DNA from: Nostoc sp. MG11
GTDB lineage: Bacteria; Cyanobacteriota; Cyanobacteriia; Cyanobacteriales; Nostocaceae
Direction of reading: 5' to 3'
DNA: 64,000 bases
Assembly (NCBI RefSeq): GCF_014904695.1
Contig: NZ_JACXXN010000015.1
Span: forward strand, 62,001 to 126,000
Under the pieces are notes generated by a model, which was not told the DNA's origin, did no database searches, and was given only the letters and a program-made list of their open reading frames with translations. Below are positions 18,337 to 27,282 of this stretch, in pieces (the stretch's first letter is position 1; every line of letters starts with the position of its first letter). A program made the position numbers and the translations under genes.

Positions 18337-18438
18337 TTAGATATTGGAATTTACTTCCCCATTCTTATTAGCAATTAAGATGCGTTCGCCTTGATATGAG
18401 GGGAGTTTAATCTCCGATGTGTTGTCCAACTGTGACAT
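18337..18438 (-). CDS. 33-residue small ORF with strong ribosome binding site
   Basis: ATG at 18438-18436 is preceded by AAGGAGT at good spacing. It reads MSQLDNTSEIKLPSYQGERI and ends NSNI. It may be a true small protein or the truncated start of a longer gene. The surrounding 18003-18636 holds nothing else I can support. Confidence 0.35.
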   Translation of the reverse strand: MSQLDNTSEIKLPSYQGERILIANKNGEVNSNI

Positions 18439-18635
18439 ATTCTTAACTCCTTATATTCAAACAAAGTTTCACTTAGAGTTCTGATGTATAAGCTGATAAA
18501 GATGCTCCTGTTTAATAATTTGATTTACAACCATTTTTAAGTAAATAAACCACGTTTTTACCTCACACAAAGGTGCATAAGCATAAAGGAAAACCTAAAA
18601 GTATGGTTTAAATAAACAAAAAGTGCTGTAATACC

Positions 18636-18800
18636 AATTCACGAAAATCTGATTCAAATAAAGCATCAAGAATAAAATCCCAATCTGTAATAGAAGCAAC
18701 GATTGATGTGTTTAATTTCTCCAAACGCTTCCAGATAAATTGTCTTAACTCATCCAAAGTTCCAAAGCTTTCCTTGGGAATATCCCAGGTCGCAAAATTG
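18636..18800 (-). pseudogene. possible transposase C-terminal remnant
   Basis: On the minus strand a frame reads ATWDIPKESFGTLDELRQF, IWKRLEKLNTSIVAS and ITDWDFILDALFESDF before the sequence TCACGAAAATCTGATTCAAA. The last about 40 bases recur at 51274-51315, which suggests the end of a mobile element. Family not determined. Confidence 0.35.
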
Positions 18801-18823
18801 AATCCGACTGGAGATTTTTAAAA

Positions 18824-18979
18824 GTGGCAATTGACGATTGGCTACGTTCAAAAAGCGGTCGAGCTATTCTTCTTCAACAGGCAGGCGCTTTAGCAGATGA
18901 TAATACTCTGGCACAATTGAGAGCAACAATCTACCACAATAGGGAACGCTCTGAAGTGGAAGAGGAGTCTATTGATTAA
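18824..18979 (+). pseudogene. antitoxin fragment upstream of a VapC-type toxin
   Basis: From GTG 18824: VAIDDWLRSKSGRAILLQQ and ATIYHNRERSEVEEESID; the upstream WRFLK appears to belong to the same frame without a start. The stop TAA overlaps the toxin ATG (TAATG), typical of antitoxin-toxin operons. The 5' end is cut at the junction with the mobile-element remnant. Confidence 0.45.
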
Positions 18980-19332
18980 TGTATTTGCTTGATACCGACA
19001 CTCTGACTCATCTTTATGCTGGACAGTCAACTGTAGTTGAGCGGTTGAGGTCTGTGGATGATTCAGACGTTGGTGTTACTATCATTACCAAAGGTGAAGT
19101 TTTACGCGGACGTATTGACTATCTCATAAAAGCTCAAACAGGTACAGATTTACTTAAAGCACAGTCGCTTTTATTTCGTACCGAAGAACTGCTGAATCAA
19201 CTGTTAATTGTGCCAGTTACTCAAAGAGCATCACAGCAGTTTGACCGATTGCGTACCGTCTCCAAACTGTAAAAAATCGGACGAGCCGATCTGTTGATTG
19301 CTAGTATTGCTTTGGCGAATCAAGCTGTATGA
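18979..19332 (+). pseudogene. VapC-like PIN-domain toxin, broken
   Basis: MYLLDTDTLTHLYAGQS shows the first PIN-domain aspartate, followed by TKGEVLRGRIDYL. The frame stops at TAA 19270-19272 after RLRTVSKL, then continues in the same frame KIGRADLLIASIALANQAV before a second stop (19330-19332). The GRADLLIA motif with its conserved Asp is beyond the first stop, so the toxin is split, and the last about 15 residues of the domain are gone. Confidence 0.62.
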
Positions 19333-19404
19333 ATGTCAACCTTCAGGTAGTATTTCTAACTATCAAAATAGTTGTAAAAATTTTAAAGTTAGATAATTTT
19401 TTCC

Positions 19405-19701
19405 ATGCGCTTATTACTATTTCAAAACTTGAAGCTGACCATTCCTACAGCTTTAGTATTTACGGTTCTTGGCTATATTTTAAGTCTACCTCTGAGTTTT
19501 ATCGTTAACTCAGAAGCAGCAAGATGGCAATTCAATGTACAAAAGCCACTAAGTATTGAAACCCGAAAGCTTGATGAGCTTGGAAGTTTTCAAGGTCGGG
19601 TAGCACTTGGAGGTACAGCGCTCGGAATCCTAGTAGCTCAAACAACTTTTATTATGTATGTAAGTAAATTTGGACTCAGCAATCGTACTAATAAGGAGTA
19701 A
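19405..19701 (+). CDS. small membrane protein with two predicted helices
   Basis: A 98-residue protein. The first hydrophobic stretch is about residues 12-35 (LTIPTALVFTVLGYILSL), the second about 66-88 (ALGGTALGILVAQTTFIMYV). The loop between is polar. No family recognised; frame intact. Confidence 0.45.
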   Translation: MRLLLFQNLKLTIPTALVFTVLGYILSLPLSFIVNSEAARWQFNVQKPLSIETRKLDELGSFQGRVALGGTALGILVAQTTFIMYVSKFGLSNRTNKE

Positions 19702-19711
19702 TCTATTAGTT

Positions 19712-19978
19712 TCAGTTCTCAATACCGTACTCTTTCCCTATTAAACCCAAAAGTTTCTCTTCCACAGCCGTCAAATACGGTCGCTTCAGTTCCCCCAAGT
19801 GCTTCAGCACAGCACGCGCAGCTTCTTCCAAGTTTTCATTGTCTCGCAGCCTACTGATGCGATCACCTACGGTGGGCGCTTGCGCCATCGCTAATCATCT
19901 GCATCTGCCAACATTCCGATTCTAGGTAATTGAGCGGCTTGAGGTGGTCGATTCTCACAGTGTACTCCCTATACCAAA
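19712..19978 (-). pseudogene. remnant A of a cyanobacterial plasmid-type family
   Basis: Minus-strand frames read YREYTVRIDHLKPLNYLE, ECWQMQMISD, then after a short palindromic insertion RISRLRDNENLEEAARAVL and LGELKRPYLTAVEEKLLGL, ending at TGA 19712. It matches the C-terminal third of a family I remember from cyanobacterial plasmids and chromosomes (a GEYTV...LKSL...QM segment, then LGxLxRPYLTAxEEKLL). Only this part is left. Confidence 0.6.
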
Positions 19979-20036
19979 AAAATAAAAGATTTGCTGGTAG
20001 TGTTTATGTAACATACTATAACCACATAATATCTCT

Positions 20037-20516
20037 ATGCGAATTGAACCATACGAAGATAGCCAACTTGATACCATCAAAAGTTTTTCACTTCGGGCAT
20101 GGAGTCCGGTCTTTGATTCGATTCAAAAAGCGATGGATATTGAGGTGTACCGTTCATTCTATCCTGATGGTTGGCATGTAAGCCAGCTTAATGCTGTCGA
20201 GTCCGTCTGTACTACAGCAGACATCAAGGTGTGGGTTGCCATCGACTCTGATTCAACCCTGGGCTTTGTAGCCGTGAAACTCCATTCAGAGAGTAGTATG
20301 GGAGAAATCTACATGATTGCTGTTGATCCAGATTATCAACGTCAAGGCATTGGAGCCGCTCTGGTCGAGTTCGCTCTTAATTGGATGAAAGCTGCTGGTA
20401 TGTCCGTTGCTATGGTCGAGACCGGAGGCGACCCTGGCCATGCACCAGCACGTTGTACCTATGAAAAGCTGGGTTTCGGGTTGTTACCAATTGCCAGGTA
20501 CTTTAAGAAACTGTAA
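20037..20516 (+). CDS. GNAT N-acetyltransferase
   Basis: A 159-residue single-domain GNAT enzyme. The acetyl-CoA motif is IAVDPDYQRQGIGAALVEFA (residues about 100-120) and the C-terminal element YEKLGFGLLPIARYFKKL is typical. The N-terminal part (MRIEPYEDSQLDTIKSFSL) is normal for the family. No upstream ribosome binding site of note. The acceptor substrate cannot be told from sequence. It is a lone plus-strand gene among minus-strand remnants, with no lesion. Confidence 0.78.
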   Translation: MRIEPYEDSQLDTIKSFSLRAWSPVFDSIQKAMDIEVYRSFYPDGWHVSQLNAVESVCTTADIKVWVAIDSDSTLGFVAVKLHSESSMGEIYMIAVDPDYQRQGIGAALVEFALNWMKAAGMSVAMVETGGDPGHAPARCTYEKLGFGLLPIARYFKKL

Positions 20517-20659
20517 AAGGTATTGAGACAGGATGTTTGTAAAAACCTGGATTTTGGGTCTCACTAATGCTTTATTTCTTGTTACCAAACAAGGCTTTTT
20601 AGTCAAAATTTTATTTTGTAGAATCACTTACAGCATTGTGGCATTGCTTCTTTGTTACA

Positions 20660-20800
20660 TTAATCTCTAATTTCCGACTCCAGAACCTTCAGCAATTTCT
20701 CTTCCAACGCAGTCAAATAAGACCGCTTCAGCTTCCCCAACGACTCCAAAAACTTCTGCACTGATTCCTCTAACGCACTCGAATAAACTCGACTGATGCG
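20660..20800 (-). pseudogene. remnant B of the same plasmid-type family
   Basis: RVYSSALEESVQKFLESLG and KLKRSYLTALEEKLLKVLE end at TAA 20660-20662, homologous to remnants A and C. Only the last about 45 residues remain. Confidence 0.55.
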
Positions 20801-21080
20801 GTCGCAGACGAGCAATCACTCCGAGAGAAGTGCCAGCTATCTACATCTTGTGAAGTTTTATTTGGTTTTGCGTCATTTCTAGTCAGTTGTAGAGCCTTAA
20901 CTGAACTCTATTGAGCGCTGTATCAATTATGTAGAGCGTTTCTACAGCACTCTTTCTACAACTGGCATAGAGCGGAACAAGTTATACAGGGGCTTTAACT
21001 GTATCCCGCGCTGTTGATATCTCCATTGAAACTGCAACAGCAAATAATTGGATGCCAAATTGCCGAAATCTGTAATTTAT

Positions 21081-21098
21081 CTTGTGCTTAAGCACAAG
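21081..21098. repeat. 18-bp perfect palindrome
   Basis: CTTGTGCTTAAGCACAAG reads identically on both strands. The gap 20801-21249 contains no gene I can support. A regulator binding site is possible. Confidence 0.4.
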
Positions 21099-21249
21099 CG
21101 ATCTCAGAAATTAACTGAGTTGAAATATTCAGGCGACCTGGAGTGAATAATTGATATCCCCGACAAAACAAGCCATTGAAAGGCAAAACTGCCACAAACT
21201 TGTAGGTTTCAGGACTTACGCAACTGGCAGTAAAAGAAACGAGAGTTTC

Positions 21250-22257
21250 CTATTGTAGATATTTCTTCAGTTCAGCGGCGGCCTGAACAAAAAGAGAACG
21301 GGTTGCCGGAATCTCGGCTAAACCATTCAGCAGTCCGAAGTCATGAATCATACCGTTGTAACGCACAGTTGTTACTTTTACCCCTGCTTCATCTAGCTTA
21401 CGTCCATAGGCTTCGCCTTCATCCCTCAAAATATCGCTTTCTGCAACCTGAATTAACGCTCTTGGCAATCCTTTCAATTGCTCAACCGTCGCCTGTAGGG
21501 GAGAAGCATAAATATCTTTACGCTTTTCTGGGTCAGCGATGTACATATCATACATCCACTTCATCAAAGGTGTAGTCAGAAAACGCTTCTCGCCAAATTG
21601 ATGGTAGGAATCCGTTTCAAAATCAGCGTCTACGATTGGCCACATCATGATTTGCAGCTTAATGTGTGGTCCTCCTTTCGCTTTCGCCATCAAGGTGGTA
21701 ACAGCCGTCATGTTGCCACCAACACTGTTGCCAACGACTGCTAGATTTTTGCCATCAACATTAATCTCTTCACCGTGTTCAGCAACCCATTTGGTAGCAG
21801 CATATATCTCATTGATCGCTTGTGGATACTGAGCATCTGGCGTGCGCGTGTAGTTGACAAAGACCGCCACAAACCCTGAAAGTACGACGAGATCGCGAAC
21901 CATGCGCTTGTGCGTTGGATAATCGCCCAGCACCCAACCGCCGCCATGAATAAACATGAAAACAGGCAATGTGCCTTTGACACCTTCAGGTCGCACAATG
22001 TTTAGCTTGATCGGATTACCGCCAACGGTAATCGTCTTCTCAGATTCGTCAATGCCTGAAACATTCACTTTAACGGCAGCCTGTGCATTCACTAGCACTT
22101 GACGCACTTCGAGTGGAGGTAATGTCTCTAAAGGCGAACCATTTCCTGAATTCAATAATTTCAAAAACGCCTTCACTTCCCTGGAAAGACGCGGATCGTC
22201 CGCGACTTCCAAAACTTTCACTGCTTGCGAGTTTGCTCGACTAATCATAAGCCCCAC
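21250..22257 (-). CDS. alpha/beta-hydrolase esterase/lipase (HSL family)
   Basis: A 335-residue enzyme of the hormone-sensitive-lipase group. The oxyanion motif FIHGGGWVLGDY (about residues 102-113), the nucleophile elbow VVGNSVGGN (Ser near 178), ESDILRDEGEAY with the catalytic Asp, and MIHDFGLLNGL with the catalytic His are all present and in order. The N-terminal cap contains a helical region (REVKAFLKLLNSGNG). No signal peptide, so it is probably cytoplasmic; short-chain esters are the usual substrates. The frame is intact and the start at 22257 is the first good ATG; later methionines are possible. Confidence 0.85.
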   Translation of the reverse strand: MGLMISRANSQAVKVLEVADDPRLSREVKAFLKLLNSGNGSPLETLPPLEVRQVLVNAQAAVKVNVSGIDESEKTITVGGNPIKLNIVRPEGVKGTLPVFMFIHGGGWVLGDYPTHKRMVRDLVVLSGFVAVFVNYTRTPDAQYPQAINEIYAATKWVAEHGEEINVDGKNLAVVGNSVGGNMTAVTTLMAKAKGGPHIKLQIMMWPIVDADFETDSYHQFGEKRFLTTPLMKWMYDMYIADPEKRKDIYASPLQATVEQLKGLPRALIQVAESDILRDEGEAYGRKLDEAGVKVTTVRYNGMIHDFGLLNGLAEIPATRSLFVQAAAELKKYLQ

Positions 22258-22412
22258 TTGGATTTATAGATGGTGGATAATTTGTTGAAGTGGCACTGTC
22301 AAGCCAGTTAACTTGACAATGAGCGCTTCCACTGTTTCACAACGCCTCAAAGTGATTACCTAAAAGGTACAACTACACAGCCAATTACTCAATTCTTTGT
22401 CAGAAAAAGTGT

Positions 22413-22917
22413 TCAAGGGATTATTCCATCTCCATATTTGGACTCCACAACATTCAACAATTTCTCTTCCATAGCAGTAAGATAAGGTCGATTCAGCTTC
22501 CCCAAGGACTGCAACAGATTTTTGACTGTCTCTTGCAACGAATCGGAATATATTCTAATGATGCGATCACCTACGGTGGGCGCTTGCACCATCGCTCAAG
22601 GACTGCATCTGCTCACATTCGGCAGGCAAGTAATTGTAAGATTTGAGGTGCTGCATCCCAACGGCGTACTCGCCATCCCAAAGTTTTACGGTGCAACTGA
22701 AATCATTTACTACGCTAACAATCGCCCAACACCCACCCTTGCCCCTGAGTGCGGGATTGTCCTTGGCTAAGATTTGGCATACTTCTCTCTCGTATCTGGT
22801 AGGTGTTTGGTACTTGAGTCCGTTCCATTATGGGCTGCACAACATCTTTGACGATTCTACCAGTCGGTTTGACCACTCGCCTGCTGCACTGCCTGTTGCT
22901 GTTGTTGACGTTGTATC
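22413..22917 (-). pseudogene. remnant C of the same plasmid-type family
   Basis: The longest remnant: VVKPTGRIVKDVVQPIMERT, then in a shifted frame EVCQILAKDNPALRGKGGCW, FSCTVKLWDGEYAVGMQH, AECEQMQSLSD, a short palindromic insertion, IYSDSLQETVKNLLQ and LGKLNRPYLTAMEEKLLNVV, ending at TGA 22413-22415. The frame change is explained by an extra GAGA in ACGAGAGAGAAG. It abuts the GNAT stop at 22918, so its 5' half was replaced. Confidence 0.65.
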
Positions 22918-23478
22918 CTAGTGAGGGGTCGCACTTACTCTTGTCTGACAATACTGAGTTAGTATAAACTGCTCCAAATCGTGATACTGCCCTTTCCAAA
23001 ATCCACGCTGTTTAAGTACGCCCTGACTTTGAAATCCTAATTTGCACAGTAGCTTTTTTGATGCGGTATTATTCAACATGACTTGGGCAATCACAAACTG
23101 CAAGTCACACTCAAAAAATCCAAATTGCAAAATTGCTTGCAATGCTTCTGTCATGATCCCTTGTCGCCAATAAGCGCTCTTGAGTTCGTAACCTATTTCA
23201 GCAGAGTGTGCTTGTTTATCCCATGTCAAGCCACACGAACCAATTACGATGTTGTCAAGCTGACGTGCAATTCCCCATCGTATTCCCTGCCCAGTTTCAA
23301 ATCGTTTTATCTGGCGCTCAATTAGCACAACTGCTTCCTCAATTTTGGTAAAGGTATCAAGGTTATGAAATCGAGTTACTTTTGGATCACAAAACACTGC
23401 CAAAACTGCCCCAGCATCTTCTGGTATTTCTTGGCGCAAAAACAGTCGTTGTGTTTCTAAAGTTGGAAAACAGTTCAC
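22918..23478 (-). CDS. RimJ/RimL-type GNAT N-acetyltransferase
   Basis: A 186-residue enzyme of the RimJ/RimL group. It begins with LETQRLFLRQEIPEDAGAVL and has EIGYELKSAYWRQGIMTEAL, the acetyl-CoA-binding region, then VIAQVMLNNTASKKLLCKLG, and a C-terminal HDLEQFILTQ. These residues follow the usual family order, and length is normal. It might acetylate a protein N-terminus or a small amine. Its stop lies at the edge of plasmid-family remnant C, so the last about 9 residues (TRVSATPH) may derive from the junction. Otherwise intact. Confidence 0.75.
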   Translation of the reverse strand: MNCFPTLETQRLFLRQEIPEDAGAVLAVFCDPKVTRFHNLDTFTKIEEAVVLIERQIKRFETGQGIRWGIARQLDNIVIGSCGLTWDKQAHSAEIGYELKSAYWRQGIMTEALQAILQFGFFECDLQFVIAQVMLNNTASKKLLCKLGFQSQGVLKQRGFWKGQYHDLEQFILTQYCQTRVSATPH

Positions 23479-23513
23479 TGAATTTTTTACTTCATCCGAA
23501 AATTACTCATCAC

Positions 23514-23782
23514 CTAATCGCCAAAGTATAGCCTCATCTCCTCGACCGCAGTCAAATACGGCTGCTTCAACTCCCCCAGGTACGTCTGTCCCTCAATTCC
23601 ATAAGCGCCTTCCCTGCCACAAAAAACGCTCGTTCTACCTTGCGTTCTAGAGTTAAGCGATCGCGTGCCTTTTGGGGGTCAACTCCCAGCAGTCCATAGG
23701 TAAGGCGCACCTTCAAAATGAAACATCGACGTTCTTTGTCTGAAACTGCCATGTTTCGGCTCAAGGTAATTTTTGGAGGCAA
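23514..23782 (-). pseudogene. remnant D of the same plasmid-type family, internally deleted
   Basis: Starts MPPKITLSRNMAVSDKERRC and has DRLTLERKVERAFFVAGKAL, MELRDRR, the family N-terminus. A one-base shift then gives TYLGELKQPYLTAVEEMRLY, the family C-terminus, to TAG 23514-23516. The middle about 200 residues are gone. Confidence 0.6.
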
Positions 23783-23877
23783 GTTACAACGATGCTATGC
23801 ATGACAATCAAGCCGTCCTTGTTATTTCTGCAATGTGCTACCATCATAAATGCATCAGATCGCAAACGAGATAGTTT

Positions 23878-24357
23878 TTACCGTCCTGTTTCACCTATTT
23901 GATCTGCATCGTCTGCTACTCCATTGCGAAAGCGCACTTCTAATCCGTGTTCTGGCTCCCAGTCACACTCAGCTATCAACTCAAAGGTAGGAATATGCAG
24001 GTCATACTCAACGTGAGGCGGCACATAGATATATGAGAAAGTGACCTGATCCCAGACCTGAATGGGATTAACCAACGGCGGCATTGACTCATCTCCAATC
24101 ATGTCACGATATACATCATAATTTTGCAGCACAACAGGAGCCGTGATGCGTAACACATTGGGTGACAAGGCTAGAGCTTGCTGAATAGCTTCACGCTGGA
24201 GCGATGAAAGTTCCCCAATCTGCCCCTGTTCAAAATCCACGCAAATCGGTACACAGCGATCGCCCAAAACAGCACATTGTGCTAAAGTCCAGCGGTTCTC
24301 TTCGATCCTCATCTGTCCAAACTCAGCATCGTAGTAACTTCTTGGGGGTTTCATCAT
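23878..24357 (-). CDS. DUF6985-like hypothetical protein
   Basis: A 159-residue soluble acidic protein. The C-terminal part IPTFELIAECDWEPEHGLEV followed by RFRNG resembles DUF6985, a domain found in immunity-type and uncharacterised proteins next to toxins. The N-terminal half (MMKPPRSYYDAEFGQM) is also ordered. No neighbour looks like a matching toxin. The frame is intact. Family call from memory, so moderate; function unknown. Confidence 0.5.
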   Translation of the reverse strand: MMKPPRSYYDAEFGQMRIEENRWTLAQCAVLGDRCVPICVDFEQGQIGELSSLQREAIQQALALSPNVLRITAPVVLQNYDVYRDMIGDESMPPLVNPIQVWDQVTFSYIYVPPHVEYDLHIPTFELIAECDWEPEHGLEVRFRNGVADDADQIGETGR

Positions 24358-24499
24358 CTCCAGCTACTACCTTTATTCATCAAAATCATGAAAAAATATG
24401 TTGATTTTTGTTCATAGTTACATATTATTGGTCATCAGAAAATTGGATTAGAAACCCCGTCATACACACGAAGTTGAGGACGGCTTTATAATAATCTAG

Positions 24500-24620
24500 C
24501 AAGGATTGGCAAGTGTTTGGTACTTTCGTCCTTTCCATTACCTTTGCACAACATCTTTGACGATTCTGCCTGTGGGAACTTTGCCACAGTGCCTTAGCCC
24601 TACAGCAACACCTCCGAAAA
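24500..24620 (-). pseudogene. remnant E of the same plasmid-type family
   Basis: GKVPTGRIVKDVVQ and, shifted by one base, VMERTKVPNTCQS match the PTGRIVKDVVQ...MERTKVPN segment of remnant C. Only about 40 residues remain. Confidence 0.5.
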
Positions 24621-24665
24621 TCCCCGGCTATCCCCGCATACCTAAAACACCACGACCATTGGGTT

Positions 24666-24902
24666 TTTACCAATAAACAGTCGGGCAATATCCAGCATCT
24701 CATCAAACACGAGAAAACTCGGATAGTGAGACATATCAAGGTGCAAGCAGAACGCAGTCCTTATGATGGAGATTTGGTTTACTGGAGTACGAGAATGGGC
24801 AGACATCCAGAAGTTAAACCAGAAATAGCTATACTTCTGAAGAAACAAAAGGGTAAATGCTCTGAATGCGGACTGTATTTCCAAGATGAAGATTGTGTAT
24901 AA
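24666..24902 (+). pseudogene. group II intron maturase, C-terminal fragment
   Basis: Reads NIQHLIKHEKTRIVRHIKVQ, AERSPYDGDLVYWSTRMG, KKQKGKCSECGLYF and ends at TAA 24900-24902. SPYDGDxxYW followed by LLKKQKGKCxxCGLxF is the junction between the maturase X domain and an HNH endonuclease in group II intron proteins. The reverse-transcriptase part is missing and the HNH ends before its histidines. Confidence 0.65.
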
Positions 24903-25007
24903 AGAATATATTGTTTTTAGTTAGCAACACTCATGGTGATAGTATTTGCATAAATAATTTTACACAGAATAAATAATACTTTATATCGTAACATTGTTGG
25001 AGATTTC

Positions 25008-26738
25008 ATGGTTGCGTCTCTGGGACTAAGATACATTGCAGTTTTCACTTTTTGTATTTTTACTTTACCTTGTCTATCTTTTACTGCATTAGCTCAGTCT
25101 ACGCCACCAGCAGGAGTTACAATTCCCCCTCAGACACCAGACACGGTTGACCAAACCACTCCCAAGCCAACACAATCACCAACTCCTCCCTCTATCAAAC
25201 CATCTCCTCCACGTATCCTGACTCCTCCTCAAAATCCTCCTGATACTACTTTTCCATTGGGTGAAAGTTTTTTAGTCAAAAAAATCGAAGTTCTGGGAAA
25301 TACTGTTTTAATTGAAGAAATTACTAAATTAAAACACTCACTGGAGAATAAACAAGTAACTTTTGCAGACTTGATTCAACTGCGATCGCAAATCACAGAA
25401 CTATACATCAAAAACGGTTACATCAACAGCGGCGCATTTTTGCCAAGTAATCAAATTATCGACAAAAATGGTGCTGTGGTGCAAATCCAGATAGTCGAAG
25501 GAGAACTAGAGGATATTGTAATCAGCGGTTTAACTAGTTTACAACCAGGATATGTGCGCTCGCGTCTACAAAGAGCAGCCACTACACCATTAAACCAGAA
25601 ACGTTTGGAAGAAGCGCTACAACTATTACAACTCGACCCTTTAATTCAACGAGTCAACGCAGAGTTAATTGCGGGTAGCAGTCCCGGACAGAATATCTTA
25701 CAGGTGAAAATTACCCAAGCACCCGCCTTTTATGCTGGAGTGTTTGTAGATAATAATCAATCTCCCAGCATTGGTTCTACTGAAGCTGGAGTATTTATTG
25801 CCCATGATAACTTGTTGGGTTTTGGCGATCGCTTCAGTGCTGAATATAGTATTACTTCTGGACTCAATCTATATGATATTAACTACACTGTTCCCGTGAA
25901 TAGTCTCAATGGAACTGTCAGCCTGAGAGTCAATAATGGCGACAGTCGCATCATAGAACCTGAATTCCGCGACTTAGATATTAGAAGCGAAACACAAACT
26001 TATTCAGTAGCGTTGCGTCAGCCTTTATATAGGTCGCCTCAAACGGAATTCGCTGTTGGTTTAGCTTTAGATTTACGTCGCAGTCAAACTTTTCTACTTG
26101 ATGATATTCCCTTCTCTTTTTCCCAAGGCCCAGAAAATGGCGAATCAAAGGTTACAGTAATTCGATTTTCTCAAGATTGGGTAGACCGTAATGCCACTAG
26201 AGTTTTAGCAGCGCGATCGCAATTTAGTCTGGGTATTGGTGCGTTTGATGCTACGGTGAACTCTTCAGGTACTGACGGTAGATTTTTTGCATGGTTAGGA
26301 CAATTTCAATGGGTGCAGCGCTTATCACCACGAACTTTACTGCTAACGCGAGTCAATGCACAATTAACCCCAGATTTGTTGCTATCGCTGGAAAGATTTA
26401 GTCTTGGGGGAGTAGATACGGTGCGGGGATATCGCCAAAATCAGTCTGTTGCTGATAATGGCATCACCGCTTCAGCTGAAGTTCGGATTCCATTGACATC
26501 TAACTCTAATACCTTACAGCTAGCACCTTTTTTTGATATTGGTACGGCTTGGAATAACCGCCAAACAAATCCAGATCCGCAAACTATTGCTTCTTTAGGT
26601 TTAGGTTTGCTCTGGCAGCCGAGTCGTGATTTGAACTTACGTTTAGATTATGGTATTCCCTTGATCGGAGTTGATAATCCTGGAAACACGCTGCAAGATA
26701 ATGGTCTTTACTTTTCGTTGCGATATCAGCCGTTTTAA
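25008..26738 (+). CDS. two-partner secretion outer-membrane transporter (TpsB, ShlB/FhaC/HecB family)
   Basis: A 576-residue outer membrane protein. A signal peptide (FCIFTLPCLSFTALAQS) is followed by a proline-rich linker (residues about 33-80), a POTRA domain beginning FLVKKIEVLGNTVL, with YIKNGYINSGAFLP and IQIVEGELEDIVI, a second POTRA-like stretch, and a 16-strand type beta-barrel ending QDNGLYFSLRYQPF with terminal Phe. The conserved barrel motif DTVRGYRQNQ is present near residue 470. It should export a TpsA exoprotein; the FHA-type gene at 36333-40391 is the only candidate in the window. Start ATG at 25008 has GGAG upstream. Intact. Confidence 0.88.
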   Translation: MVASLGLRYIAVFTFCIFTLPCLSFTALAQSTPPAGVTIPPQTPDTVDQTTPKPTQSPTPPSIKPSPPRILTPPQNPPDTTFPLGESFLVKKIEVLGNTVLIEEITKLKHSLENKQVTFADLIQLRSQITELYIKNGYINSGAFLPSNQIIDKNGAVVQIQIVEGELEDIVISGLTSLQPGYVRSRLQRAATTPLNQKRLEEALQLLQLDPLIQRVNAELIAGSSPGQNILQVKITQAPAFYAGVFVDNNQSPSIGSTEAGVFIAHDNLLGFGDRFSAEYSITSGLNLYDINYTVPVNSLNGTVSLRVNNGDSRIIEPEFRDLDIRSETQTYSVALRQPLYRSPQTEFAVGLALDLRRSQTFLLDDIPFSFSQGPENGESKVTVIRFSQDWVDRNATRVLAARSQFSLGIGAFDATVNSSGTDGRFFAWLGQFQWVQRLSPRTLLLTRVNAQLTPDLLLSLERFSLGGVDTVRGYRQNQSVADNGITASAEVRIPLTSNSNTLQLAPFFDIGTAWNNRQTNPDPQTIASLGLGLLWQPSRDLNLRLDYGIPLIGVDNPGNTLQDNGLYFSLRYQPF

Positions 26739-26887
26739 GTGTTTAAAGTCTTCAAAAAATTGCCAGACTATTTATTGTCATCTAATTTCAGTAGTTTTGA
26801 TAATAGCCATCCATGTTCAAAAGTTGATTTGAGTACCATTGGGGTTATCTTTAATAAACATTTGCCAATGGCAGAGGCATTAGCCTC

Positions 26888-27016
26888 TTAAATCTTGACT
26901 TCTGGAATAGCTTCTAAATTGACCATTGACGATAACTCAGGAATGAGTATGTTTGATTGTGATTTGTTATCTGGAGATTGAGTCAGTAGTTTAATTAACC
27001 ATTTTTCAGTCTGCAT
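26888..27016 (-). CDS. 42-residue small ORF with strong ribosome binding site
   Basis: ATG at 27016-27014 follows AAGGAG with good spacing. Reads MQTEKWLIKLLTQ, SPDNKSQSNILIPELSSM, ends AIPEVKI. Divergent from the operon at 27079. Unknown. Confidence 0.38.
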   Translation of the reverse strand: MQTEKWLIKLLTQSPDNKSQSNILIPELSSMVNLEAIPEVKI

Positions 27017-27078
27017 CTGCTCCTTTTTATTCCAGCGTACATTTAATCTTGCGTCGGATTCTGGCTGGGGGAGGTGAA

Positions 27079-27282
27079 ATGCACTTTTACTGTGAACAGG
27101 CGTTGCTAGAAGATGGCAGTCAGCAGAGCAATATTAGGTCGCATCGTTTTAGACCTGATACACAACAGATAATCTATGAGTCTATGGTTAATCTGCGTCC
27201 CCGACAGAATCGTTCAATGGAAATTATCGACGTTAAGATTAGAGAACAGGTTGCCGCAATTATTATGGAGTTTTTGGGATGA
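27079..27282 (+). CDS. first gene of a small three-gene operon, unknown
   Basis: A 67-residue protein. ATG 27079 (MHFYCEQALLEDGSQQSNI) directly follows GGGGGAGGTGAA, a strong ribosome binding site, so this start is preferred over an upstream in-frame codon at 27049. Contains FRPDTQQIIYESMVNLRPRQ and ends IIMEFLG. Its stop overlaps the next start (ATGA). No family recognised. Confidence 0.5.
   Translation: MHFYCEQALLEDGSQQSNIRSHRFRPDTQQIIYESMVNLRPRQNRSMEIIDVKIREQVAAIIMEFLG

Noticed and set aside
22522-22921. two plus-strand ORFs of 82 and 92 residues
   Set aside because: They are antisense to plasmid-family remnant C, whose protein pattern is clear on the minus strand.
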